Source: Anaerolineales bacterium
GTDB taxonomy: Bacteria > Chloroflexota > Anaerolineae > Anaerolineales > DRMV01
Assembly (NCBI GenBank): GCA_015491595.1
Contig: WFVP01000245.1
Location: forward strand, 1-6,578
Direction: 5' to 3'
Length of the DNA stretch: 6,578 bases
Positions 1-5,381 of this stretch are shown here, one piece after another. The stretch's first letter is position 1; the number at the start of each line of letters is the position of its first letter. The translations under genes and the position numbers were made by a program. Below the pieces are notes generated by a model, which worked only from the letters and a program-made list of their open reading frames with translations, did no database searches and had not been told where the DNA came from.

Positions 1-125
1 AGCAACCGTACCCGGCCCTGGTCGTCCAGGGTCGCGCCGCAGTTGAACACCGCGCCGGCCTCCCAGTCCACCTGGGGGCGAGGGGTGAGGATGGGGTTGG
101 CGGGGTGACGTTGAAAATGCACCAT
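1..125 (-). CDS. GH130-family beta-mannoside phosphorylase/hydrolase, N-terminal fragment (runs off left edge)
   Basis: Only the first 41 codons lie in the window. The gene starts at ATG 125-123 and reads MVHFQRHPANPILTP, then VDWEAGAVFNCGAT, then GRVRLL. The NPILTP motif, followed about 12 residues later by a W-E-x-G-x-VFN-x-GA block and a short hydrophobic strand, is the characteristic opening of glycoside hydrolase family 130, a five-bladed beta-propeller. Known members carry out phosphorolysis of beta-1,4-mannosyl-glucose or manno-oligosaccharides, or hydrolysis or phosphorolysis of beta-1,2-mannosides. They are usually cytoplasmic. The subfamily and catalytic Asp cannot be judged from this fragment. 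There is no signal peptide. The gene begins 10 nt after the YqeB-like stop codon and has an AAGGAAG ribosome binding site 5 nt upstream of the ATG, so it is almost certainly co-transcribed with it. The truncation is a window-edge effect, not a pseudogene. Confidence 0.82.
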   Translation of the reverse strand, partial: MVHFQRHPANPILTPRPQVDWEAGAVFNCGATLDDQGRVRL

Positions 126-130
126 GCAGA

Positions 131-137
131 CTTCCTT
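131..137 (-). promoter_or_regulatory. Ribosome binding site of the GH130 gene, overlapping the upstream stop codon
   Basis: On the minus strand the sequence AAGGAAG lies 5 nt before the ATG at 125. It shares its first two bases with the TAA stop (138-136) of the YqeB-like gene. This arrangement favours translational coupling: ribosomes ending on the upstream gene terminate directly on the initiation signal of the next. Confidence 0.6.
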
Positions 138-1008
138 ATGTTAGGGGACTGCCAAAGAACAACGAGCGCATCACGGGGAATCGCAGGATGGCTTCCAGCA
201 CCCCGCCGCCGATGGCCAGCGCTTTGTCGGACACCAGGAAACAGTACCGGGGGTCGGCCCGGGGGTCCAGGTCACCGATTTTGAGCCCCCGGGTCACGGG
301 CATACCCGAGGGCAGGATACCCCGCACCGCGCCCCGGAAAGGCGCCCGCACCTCGGCCTCTCCCACCCGGGCCAGCAGGGTCCCGGCTTCCACCACCTGG
401 CCGATGTCCACCAGGGTCTCCAGAAGGCCGTCCGCGGGTGCACGCAACACCCGTTCCTCCCGATAGTGCAGCACCTGCTCGGGCACGCCGGTGTCGGGCA
501 GCGCGCTGCCCTGCCAGTACACCCGTCCCAGGGTGTGGCCCCGTTGGGTCTCCACCACGCCGTGTACGTGCACGCCAGCCACAAACCCGGGACCCAGGCC
601 CAGGGTCAGGGGGGCCAGGTCCGGGGTGGTCTCGGGAGGACGCTTGAGCATCCGGGCGTCCACCACCACCGCGGGACGCAGGGTCGCGATGGCCTCACCT
701 TCCGGGTCCACCAACACGGGCACCGCGCCCGCGCGCCATACCTCTTCGACCTGGCCCACATGTTCGATGCGCAAGGCGCGAATCTCCTCAACCTGATGCT
801 CGCCCCGTCGCACGGCTTCCGCGAAGGCCACCGCGCGGCGCACGGCCAGAGGTTGGGGGATTTCCAACACCAGCACGGGCATCCCCGCGCGCACCAACCG
901 GACCACCACGCCGCTTCCCAAATCCCCGGCACCCCGTACAATCACCCAGGGCGTGTGTCCCTCCAGCCGGGGTTGCCATCCCCGTGGGGGAAGAAAGAAC
1001 ATCTCCAC
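136..1008 (-). CDS. yqeB: EF2563/YqeB-family protein (selenium-dependent molybdenum hydroxylase system protein)
   Basis: This 290-residue protein matches the EF2563 family (YqeB in E. coli) along its whole length. The N-terminal Rossmann-like segment has V-x-V-RGAGDLGSG (residues about 22-33). The family core follows: VVDARML-K (116-122), a glycine-rich LGPGFVAG (138-145), then HVHGVVETQRGH (147-158). A lipoyl/biotinyl-like beta domain spans about 188-232 (RAPADG, then V-x-APF-x-G), and the C-terminus carries KIGDLDPR (243-250) and SDKALAIGGGVLEAIL (260-275). Family knowledge: the gene tracks with selD and selenium-dependent molybdenum hydroxylases and is proposed to help mature the cofactor, but its biochemistry is unproven. 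Start: GTG 1008 has AGGAG 8 nt upstream and an in-frame TGA lies just beyond (1014-1012). ATG 1002 is the only near alternative. It sits 47 nt after the UMF1 transporter and 10 nt before GH130. No xdh, selD, yqeC or mocA gene is in the window, so a selenium link is only inferred from family membership. Confidence 0.87.
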   Translation of the reverse strand: MEMFFLPPRGWQPRLEGHTPWVIVRGAGDLGSGVVVRLVRAGMPVLVLEIPQPLAVRRAVAFAEAVRRGEHQVEEIRALRIEHVGQVEEVWRAGAVPVLVDPEGEAIATLRPAVVVDARMLKRPPETTPDLAPLTLGLGPGFVAGVHVHGVVETQRGHTLGRVYWQGSALPDTGVPEQVLHYREERVLRAPADGLLETLVDIGQVVEAGTLLARVGEAEVRAPFRGAVRGILPSGMPVTRGLKIGDLDPRADPRYCFLVSDKALAIGGGVLEAILRFPVMRSLFFGSPLT

Positions 1009-1016
1009 GGGTCATG

Positions 1017-1021
1017 CTCCT
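1017..1021 (-). promoter_or_regulatory. Ribosome binding site deciding a GTG start for the YqeB-like gene
   Basis: AGGAG on the minus strand ends 8 nt before GTG 1008-1006, an ideal distance. The next in-frame ATG (1002-1000) would be 14 nt away, which is too far, so the GTG start is preferred. Confidence 0.6.
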
Positions 1022-1055
1022 GGCTCATGAAGGTCTGCACACAAGCCTTGCCCCC

Positions 1056-2381
1056 TCATGCGGCCGAGGTCCGATGCTCCCGCAGATAGGCATCGTACTC
1101 CTGCGCCGCGGCCATGCCCTTATCCACATTGACGGGGATGAGCAACAAAATGCCACCCACGAAGAAGAAAATCACGGCCAGAATGCCCATACGGCTGTTT
1201 TGGAAGACCTGCGTTGCGTACCCAAAGAGGAAGGGGCCGGCAATGCCCGCGAACTTGGCGCTCACGCTGAAGAACCCGAAAAACTCGGCCGTGAGGCTCT
1301 TGGGAATCAGGCGGCCGAAAAGGGAACGGCTCAACGCCTGGCTTCCGCCCTGCACTATGGCCACCGCGAAACCCAGCGCCCAGAAGTGCCAGGGTTTGGA
1401 CATGTAGTAGCCCAAGAGCGAAATGAAGAGGTAGCCTATCAGGGCCAAATAGATTCCCCGCTTCACGCCGATACGGTTGGCCAATCGTCCGAAGAGCACG
1501 GAAAAGGGAATCCCCACGAACTGCACCATCAACAACGTGCCGATGAGATGCGTCTCGCCGATGCCGATGGACGAGCCATATATGGTGGCCATTTTGATAA
1601 TCGTGCCGATACCGTCGGTGTACAGCCAGAAGGCCAAGAGGAACTTGAGGGCTTCCCGAAACTGACGCAGGTGAGTGAAGGTCTCCCACAATTGTTTGAA
1701 GCCCTGCACCACCGGATTCCCGGTATAGGTTTTGACGCCGGTTTGAGGCTCGGGCACCCACTTCCACAACGGTATGGTGAACACGAGCCACCAGAGGGCC
1801 ACGGACAGGAAGGCCAGCCGGGTCATGAGGCCTGTCTGGCCCTCCGGGGCCATCATAATCATGGCCAGGTTAACGGCCAGGAGCAGGCCGCCCCCCAGGT
1901 ATCCCATGGCGTATCCCAGGGAGGAAATCATGTCCATTTCGCCGGGATTGCGGGAGATGTGGGGGAGCAAAGCATCGTAGAACACGTTGGCCATGGCAAA
2001 GCCCACATTGCCAATGATGTAGAAGAGCGAAGCCTTGAGCCAGTCCCCGGTGGAAACGAAGTAGAGCAGGGCGGTGCCCGCGATACCCAACAGGGCGAAG
2101 AAGGTGAGGAACTTCTTCTTGCGCGGGCGCAAATCGGCAATGGCACCCATAATCGGGGAAAGCAAGGCCACGATAATGAGGGCAATGCCCGCGGTGTAGG
2201 CCCAGTACGCCACGGCATCGGCTTCGGACAGGGTGGAGGCCGCGACTTTGTGGTAGTAAACCGGTAACACGGCAGCCATGATGGTAGTGGCAAAGGCCGA
2301 GTTGGCCCAATCGTACATGGTCCAACCGAACACGGCCTTGTCCCGCAACAGTTCACGTATACTTCGCACCGCATCGCTCAT
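1056..2381 (-). CDS. MFS transporter, UMF1 / Atg22-like family
   Basis: This 441-residue polytopic inner-membrane protein has about twelve hydrophobic stretches, roughly at residues 24-42, 58-82, 93-110, 118-137, 157-178, 189-205, 246-262, 277-298, 309-325, 332-346, 366-390 and 397-416. The diagnostic UMF1/Atg22 signature W-x-MYDWANSAF (20-30) opens the first helix. The loop after helix 2 (GAIADLRPRKKK, 79-90) is the MFS motif A equivalent. The second half has QGGSQALSRSLFGRLIP (344-360) and EFFGFFSVSAKFAGIAGP (366-383), both conserved in this family. Yeast Atg22 exports amino acids from the vacuole; bacterial substrates are largely unknown. Start: ATG 2381 has AAGGAGG 7 nt upstream. An in-frame ATG 21 nt further up (2402) lies before that Shine-Dalgarno and is unlikely. 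It appears to be the first gene of a unit continuing into the YqeB-like and GH130 genes, so a sugar or breakdown product is one possible substrate, but this is only guilt by association. Confidence 0.9.
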   Translation of the reverse strand: MSDAVRSIRELLRDKAVFGWTMYDWANSAFATTIMAAVLPVYYHKVAASTLSEADAVAYWAYTAGIALIIVALLSPIMGAIADLRPRKKKFLTFFALLGIAGTALLYFVSTGDWLKASLFYIIGNVGFAMANVFYDALLPHISRNPGEMDMISSLGYAMGYLGGGLLLAVNLAMIMMAPEGQTGLMTRLAFLSVALWWLVFTIPLWKWVPEPQTGVKTYTGNPVVQGFKQLWETFTHLRQFREALKFLLAFWLYTDGIGTIIKMATIYGSSIGIGETHLIGTLLMVQFVGIPFSVLFGRLANRIGVKRGIYLALIGYLFISLLGYYMSKPWHFWALGFAVAIVQGGSQALSRSLFGRLIPKSLTAEFFGFFSVSAKFAGIAGPFLFGYATQVFQNSRMGILAVIFFFVGGILLLIPVNVDKGMAAAQEYDAYLREHRTSAA

Positions 2382-2388
2382 CGCAACA

Positions 2389-2395
2389 CCTCCTT
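2389..2395 (-). promoter_or_regulatory. Strong Shine-Dalgarno deciding the UMF1 transporter start
   Basis: AAGGAGG (minus strand) sits 7 nt before ATG 2381-2379. Because it lies downstream of the alternative ATG at 2402-2400, it excludes that longer start. Confidence 0.75.
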
Positions 2396-2461
2396 CCTCC
2401 ATGAATGCGGATGGGAGAACGATAGACCCGCCCGGGGGCAGATCGCGACGCGCCCCCCTCT

Positions 2462-2491
2462 CCGGCCATGACCCGTTTTCGGGATGTCCGG
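2462..2491. repeat. Imperfect inverted repeat / hairpin upstream of the transporter gene
   Basis: Arms pair as CCGG/CCGG (2462-2465 with 2488-2491), one C-T mismatch, CAT/ATG (2467-2469 with 2484-2486), a two-base GA bulge, then CCCG/CGGG (2472-2475 with 2480-2483) around a TTTT loop (AAAA on the minus strand). That gives eleven pairs in 30 nt. It lies 81-110 nt upstream of the transporter ATG with no T-run after it on either strand, so it is not a classical terminator. It could be a leader structure or an operator dyad; it may also be chance in GC-rich DNA. Confidence 0.4.
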
Positions 2492-2591
2492 CTTACCTCA
2501 ATAACCAGGCAATGGGAAGGTGAAGAGGCCATCCCTGCACGGATGTGCGATGGACCGTCATGCCGATGGACGCCACCGGGCCCGCGCAAGC

Positions 2592-3155
2592 TTACCCACG
2601 GCGGACGGGACGGACCAGGAGAAACGCACCGGTCAGCAAGAGCTTGAACAGGTCACCGGGAATAAAAGGAAGCAGACCCAGGGCCCAGACTTTGCGCCAA
2701 CCCACAAACGCGCTCAACCAGGGCAGGCCGAACAGGTAAATGGTAAGGTTGCCGGCCAGCAGGGCCAGCCAGACCCGCCAGGGATGCCGCAACGCCCGCA
2801 CCCGCATGAGGGTGGATACCACCCAGGCCGCGGGGATGAAACCCAGGATGTACCCTCCCGTAGGGCCGAAGATGTGATGCCAGCCCTGGCCGAATCCCGC
2901 GAACACCGGGACCCCGGCGCCGCCCAGGAGCGCGTACAGCGTCATGCTCAGGCCGGCCTCCTCCGGGGCCAACAGGGCTCCCACCAGCAAGACCCCCAGG
3001 GTCTGTCCAGTAATCGGGACCGGTGTGAAAGGCAGGGGAACGCGCACCTGGGCCAACAAGGCCACGCCCAGGGCGGCCAGCACCAAGCGCAAGGCCCGCA
3101 CCTGGAGCAACGCCGTGACGCGTTCCATCACCATCATCCGCACCGACGGTCGCAT
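2592..3155 (-). CDS. bioY: Biotin transporter BioY (ECF-type S component)
   Basis: This 187-residue membrane protein is the biotin-specific S component of ECF transporters and sits in the cytoplasmic membrane. It has about six hydrophobic helices (approximately 22-38, 50-63, 69-88, 97-115, 126-146, 157-182). BioY signatures appear in order: VPLPFTPVPITGQTLGVLL (39-57), LYALLGGAGVPVFAGF (73-88), GPTGGYILGF (97-106), GLPWL (143-147) and PFIPGDLFKLLL (163-174). The last contains the conserved Asp-x-x-Lys associated with biotin binding. Start: ATG 3155 has GGAGG 6 nt upstream; internal ATGs at residues 7, 8 and 10 have no comparable site. No ECF ATPase (bioM) or transmembrane partner (bioN) is adjacent. 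As known for many solitary BioY proteins, it may use a shared ECF module encoded elsewhere or act alone. It is separated from the SDR gene by 121 nt and has its own promoter candidate, so it is probably monocistronic or read through weakly into the transporter unit. Confidence 0.94.
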   Translation of the reverse strand: MRPSVRMMVMERVTALLQVRALRLVLAALGVALLAQVRVPLPFTPVPITGQTLGVLLVGALLAPEEAGLSMTLYALLGGAGVPVFAGFGQGWHHIFGPTGGYILGFIPAAWVVSTLMRVRALRHPWRVWLALLAGNLTIYLFGLPWLSAFVGWRKVWALGLLPFIPGDLFKLLLTGAFLLVRPVRRG

Positions 3156-3174
3156 TCGTCACCTCCAGGACCTC

Positions 3175-3268
3175 GGGAATGCCATAACGTGGGGAATAGT
3201 GTACCACATCTCCCCTTTCTCACCGGGCAACCCAACCGGCACAAGTAAGGAAAACATCCGGCATTCCC
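3175..3268. repeat. Separated 9-bp inverted repeat flanking the bioY promoter
   Basis: GGGAATGCC at 3175-3183 is exactly complementary to GGCATTCCC at 3260-3268, with 76 nt between the arms. The bioY -10 candidate lies between them. The left arm falls in the predicted bioY leader; the right arm lies just after the SDR stop codon. A partial third copy, GGGAAT, occurs at 3192-3197. It could be paired operators for a looping regulator or coincidence. Confidence 0.3.
3198..3206 (-). promoter_or_regulatory. Extended -10 promoter candidate for bioY
   Basis: The minus strand reads TGG-TACACT, an extended -10 (TGn) followed by a good -10 hexamer at plus 3203-3198. No good -35 stands at 16-18 nt; a TTGCCC lies at a 21-nt spacing. 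A start near 3191 would give a leader of about 36 nt before ATG 3155. I see no clear BirA-type biotin operator, although partial dyads surround the site. Confidence 0.45.
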
Positions 3269-3276
3269 TTCCCGGC

Positions 3277-3975
3277 CTACCAGGGTAACTCCTTGCCCTC
3301 CCAGGTGAGGAACCGTCCGGTATCCCGCAGGGTGACCGTGCTCAACACCCGCAGGATGCCCCGCGCCGAGTCCTCGGGGCGCAAAGGCGCCTGGGGACCA
3401 CCCATATCCGTCCGCACCCAGCCGGGATGCATGAGGACCACGGGGATACCCAAAGGCCGCAATTCGTGGGCCAGGACCTTGCTCATCATGTTCAGCGCGG
3501 CCTTGCTGCCCCGGTAACTGTAGTAGCCCGGTCCCTCCGTCAACGCGATGGAGCCCATGATGGAGGTCATCTGGCAGATAAGGGGCTGCTTGCTCCCCTG
3601 CAACAAGGGCAGGAACCGCTGGACCACCCGGAAGGGCCCCAGGGTGTTGACGTCGAACACCCGCATCACCGTGGCGAAATCCAGGGTCCGCAGGGACTCG
3701 CCTTCCACCAGCACGCCCGCGTTGTTGATGACCCAATCCAGCGCCGGGGTCATGCGGGCGATGACGTGAAAGGCCTGCTGGATGCTGGCCTCATCGGTCA
3801 CGTCCAGACCTACAATGTGCACCTGGTCGGGATAGCGGTGGGCCAGGGCCCGCAATTCCGCGGCCTGCTCGGGCTGGCGACAGGTGGCAAAGACCACATC
3901 TCCCTGCGCGGCCAGCTGATGGGTCAGGGCCAGCCCAATGCCCCGATTGCTGCCCGTAATCAACACCTTGCGCAT
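3277..3975 (-). CDS. Short-chain dehydrogenase/reductase (SDR), CsgA/sniffer-like
   Basis: This 232-residue cytoplasmic NAD(P)-dependent oxidoreductase is a classical SDR by every motif. The cofactor motif is TGSNRGIG (7-14). D58-V-T caps the adenine site, NNAG is at 84-87, and the structural Asn is at 110. The catalytic Ser is at about 138 (MTSIMGS), Tyr154 and Lys158 sit in YRGSK, and PGWVRTD is at 184-190. The ending GKELPW resembles the C-factor (CsgA) / sniffer / carbonyl-reductase-like subgroup, which often ends in a dGkelPW box. The basic residues Arg11 and Arg34 near the cofactor site make NADP(H) plausible. The substrate is not readable from sequence. Start: ATG 3975 has GGAGG 8 nt upstream and puts the Rossmann strand at the N-terminus; an in-frame ATG at 4038 would add 21 hydrophilic residues that span the promoter-leader region. 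It is transcribed divergently from the BMP lipoprotein gene, from its own promoter, and has no clear terminator. Confidence 0.92.
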   Translation of the reverse strand: MRKVLITGSNRGIGLALTHQLAAQGDVVFATCRQPEQAAELRALAHRYPDQVHIVGLDVTDEASIQQAFHVIARMTPALDWVINNAGVLVEGESLRTLDFATVMRVFDVNTLGPFRVVQRFLPLLQGSKQPLICQMTSIMGSIALTEGPGYYSYRGSKAALNMMSKVLAHELRPLGIPVVLMHPGWVRTDMGGPQAPLRPEDSARGILRVLSTVTLRDTGRFLTWEGKELPW

Positions 3976-3983
3976 CGTGGCTT

Positions 3984-3988
3984 CCTCC
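3984..3988 (-). promoter_or_regulatory. Ribosome binding site deciding the SDR start
   Basis: GGAGG on the minus strand lies 8 nt before ATG 3975-3973. It is inside the longer open frame that begins at 4038 and therefore argues for the shorter protein. Confidence 0.65.
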
Positions 3989-4020
3989 CGGTGTCGAACT
4001 CGCGTGTGCTGTGAATGAAC

Positions 4021-4049
4021 ATTGTACTCGACCCGCAACCCGGCTCCAA
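4021..4049 (-). promoter_or_regulatory. Sigma70-type promoter for the SDR gene
   Basis: On the minus strand, -35 TTGGAG (plus 4049-4044) and -10 TACAAT (plus 4026-4021) are separated by exactly 17 nt. Transcription would start near 4014, giving a leader of about 38 nt. It is back to back with the BMP promoter; the two -10 elements are about 90 bp apart, so a shared regulator could affect both. Confidence 0.65.
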
Positions 4050-4091
4050 CGTTCCCTCGACGCCGTCCGGGGAAGGACGCCTCTTTTCACC

Positions 4092-4120
4092 TTGCCAAAT
4101 TTCCCGCTTCCAGGTATAAC
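4092..4120 (+). promoter_or_regulatory. Sigma70-type promoter for the BMP lipoprotein gene
   Basis: -35 TTGCCA (4092-4097) and -10 TATAAC (4115-4120) are separated by 17 nt, which is close to consensus and the strongest promoter visible in the window. The predicted start is near 4127, giving a leader of about 46 nt. Confidence 0.72.
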
Positions 4121-4128
4121 CGACCCGG

Positions 4129-4168
4129 TTCTCCTGTAGGGCCAAACCTAACCTTTTCAGGAGGAGAA
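4129..4168 (+). promoter_or_regulatory. BMP mRNA leader with Shine-Dalgarno and a complementary 5' segment
   Basis: The Shine-Dalgarno AGGAGG (4159-4164) is 8 nt before ATG 4173. A pyrimidine stretch at the predicted transcript 5' end, TTCTCCT (4129-4135), is exactly complementary to AGGAGAA (4162-4168). In an alternative register, TTCTCCTG (4129-4136) pairs with CAGGAGGA (4158-4165) with one G-U. This fold could mask the ribosome binding site. The leader is too short for any known riboswitch class I recognise. Confidence 0.35.
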
Positions 4169-4172
4169 GAGT

Positions 4173-5306
4173 ATGCGAAAGTGGATGTTCATCCTCACCC
4201 TCTTGGTTCTGGCGTTCGGTCTGGCGGCCTGTAAGAAGGCCACGCCCACCGAGGCGCCGCAGGCGGAAACCATGGAGACGGCGGAACCCGTGAAGACGGA
4301 AGAGGCCGCGGGCAAGGAGGAAATGCCCGACTGCGCCAGCCCTGAGGTGCTGTGCGTGGGTCTGGTGACCGACGTGGGCGAAATCGACGACAAGTCCTTC
4401 AACCAGTCGGCCTGGGAAGGCGTGTTGAAGGCGAAAGAGGAACTGGGCGCCTACGTGGACTACATCGAAACCAAGGACTCCAAGGACTACGAAACCAACA
4501 TCCGCCTCTTCGCGGAGAACGGCTTTGACGTCATCGTCACCGTGGGCTTCGCCCTGGGAGAGGCCACCCAGGTCATGGCCAAGGAGTTCCCCGAGGTCTA
4601 CTTCATCGGCGTGGACCAGTTCCAGCCGTGGGCGGTGGACGATGACCCGGGCAACGACCTGCCCAACGTGGCCGGCCTCATCTTCCACGAGGACCGCGCG
4701 GGCTTCCTGGCCGGCGCGCTGGCGGGCATGATCACCAAGACGAACAAGATTGCCGGTGTGCTGGGCACGGACCTGGTGCCTCCCGTCAAGGCCTTTGGCA
4801 CGGGCTACATCAACGGCGCCAAGTATGTGAACCCGGACGTGGAAGCCAACGTCATCTACCATCCCGGTGGCCTGGATGTGGCCTTCACCGACCCCGAGTG
4901 GGGTGCGGCCACGGCCAAGCAGCTCATCGACCAGGGCTTTGACGTCATCTTCGGCGCGGGCGGCAAGACGGGCAACGGCGCGCTCATCGAGGTGGCCCAG
5001 GCCGCCAAGGCGGGCAAAGAGGTGTACTGCATCGGCGTGGACACCGACCAGTGGTACACCGTGCCCGAGGCCCGACCCTGCCTGGTCACCAGCGCGATGA
5101 AGCTCATCACCCCCGGCGTGTTCGACCTCATCAAGCTGGCCCATGAGGGCAACTTCCCCGCGGGCAACTACTTCGGCGGCGTGGACCTCGCACCCTTCCA
5201 CGACTTCGAGGACATGATTCCGCAGGAAGTGAAGGACAAGCTGGCGGAAATCCGCCAGGGCCTCGAGGCGGGCGAAATCCCCACGGGTTGGCCCATTGAG
5301 GAGTAA
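4173..5306 (+). CDS. BMP family ABC transporter substrate-binding lipoprotein (Med/PnrA-like)
   Basis: This 377-residue exported lipoprotein has a short Arg-Lys n-region, a hydrophobic core and the lipobox LAAC with Cys20 as the lipidated residue. A Thr/Glu/Pro-rich acidic linker (about 22-52) tethers the domain. The mature part is a BMP/PnrA-type periplasmic binding fold: GLVTDVGEIDDKSFNQSAWEG (63-83, the hallmark first-lobe strand and loop), VTVGFALGEA (122-131), FIGVDQF (144-150), NVAGLIFHEDRAGFLAG (165-181), GAGGKTGNGA (261-270), CIGVDTDQW (286-294) and SAMK (307-310). Characterised relatives (PnrA/TmpC, Med, BmpD) bind purine or other nucleosides and feed ABC importers. The specificity here is inferred only. 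Start: ATG 4173 with AGGAGG 8 nt upstream gives an ideal signal peptide. The gene has its own promoter and a terminator shortly after its stop, so it is monocistronic; no ATPase or permease genes are adjacent. Four non-lipobox cysteines (54, 61, 286, 303) could form disulfides. Confidence 0.95.
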   Translation: MRKWMFILTLLVLAFGLAACKKATPTEAPQAETMETAEPVKTEEAAGKEEMPDCASPEVLCVGLVTDVGEIDDKSFNQSAWEGVLKAKEELGAYVDYIETKDSKDYETNIRLFAENGFDVIVTVGFALGEATQVMAKEFPEVYFIGVDQFQPWAVDDDPGNDLPNVAGLIFHEDRAGFLAGALAGMITKTNKIAGVLGTDLVPPVKAFGTGYINGAKYVNPDVEANVIYHPGGLDVAFTDPEWGAATAKQLIDQGFDVIFGAGGKTGNGALIEVAQAAKAGKEVYCIGVDTDQWYTVPEARPCLVTSAMKLITPGVFDLIKLAHEGNFPAGNYFGGVDLAPFHDFEDMIPQEVKDKLAEIRQGLEAGEIPTGWPIEE

Positions 5307-5324
5307 ACCCTGACAGGGGAACCC

Positions 5325-5358
5325 AAAGCGGGGCGGCCAAAAGCCGCCCCGCTTTTTT
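5325..5358 (+). terminator. Strong intrinsic terminator after the BMP gene
   Basis: A perfect 13-bp stem (AAAGCGGGGCGGC, 5325-5337, with its complement at 5343-5355) closes a five-base CAAAA loop. Its 10-bp GC core is followed by six T residues (5353-5358). The hairpin begins 18 nt after the BMP stop codon. On the minus strand the same hairpin is followed only by TTTGGG, so it would be a weaker stop for the convergent dehydrogenase gene, which ends at 5382. Confidence 0.93.
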
Positions 5359-5381
5359 GTTCCGCACCTCTCGCCGGAGGG

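Larger units (their letters stand above)
2382..2591. other. Non-coding gap between bioY and the UMF1 transporter
   Basis: No convincing gene is present in these 210 nt. Short open frames exist on both strands but lack ribosome binding sites and protein-like composition. The region must carry either a promoter for the transporter unit or read-through from bioY. The best -35-like element on the minus strand is TTGCCT (plus 2509-2514), but no good -10 lies at the right distance. There is no T-run terminator after bioY. It also holds an imperfect hairpin (listed separately) and a short direct repeat, CGATGGAC, at 2548-2555 and 2564-2571 (16-bp period). Confidence 0.5.

Noticed and set aside
466..1089. 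Plus-strand open frame opposite the YqeB-like gene
   Set aside because: His/Gln/Gly-rich shadow of the YqeB coding strand with no motif or ribosome binding site.
984..2267. Long plus-strand open frame (427 codons) opposite the UMF1 transporter
   Set aside because: It is antisense to a clear MFS protein, its translation is rich in His, Gly, Glu and Gln without domain motifs, and it has no suitable ribosome binding site. Long antisense frames are expected in GC-rich genes.
2404..2440. TATCGT as a -10 for the transporter gene on the minus strand
   Set aside because: No -35-like hexamer occurs at 16-18 nt upstream, and the match is only four of six.
2548..2571. Direct repeat CGATGGAC twice with a 16-bp period, considered as an iteron or operator array
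   Set aside because: Only two 8-nt copies, no third copy and no partner feature; compatible with chance.
2520..3248. Plus-strand open frame opposite bioY
   Set aside because: Gln/His/Arg-rich low-complexity translation that mirrors BioY codons; no initiation signal.
3240..3276. Possible terminator after the SDR gene (CCGG arms followed by TTTT on the minus strand)
   Set aside because: The stem is only four base pairs with a ten-base loop, and the T-run is short and not directly after the stem.
3960..5201. Long minus-strand open frame (413 codons) opposite the BMP gene
   Set aside because: It is antisense to an unmistakable lipoprotein and crosses both divergent promoters; its translation shows no recognisable domain.
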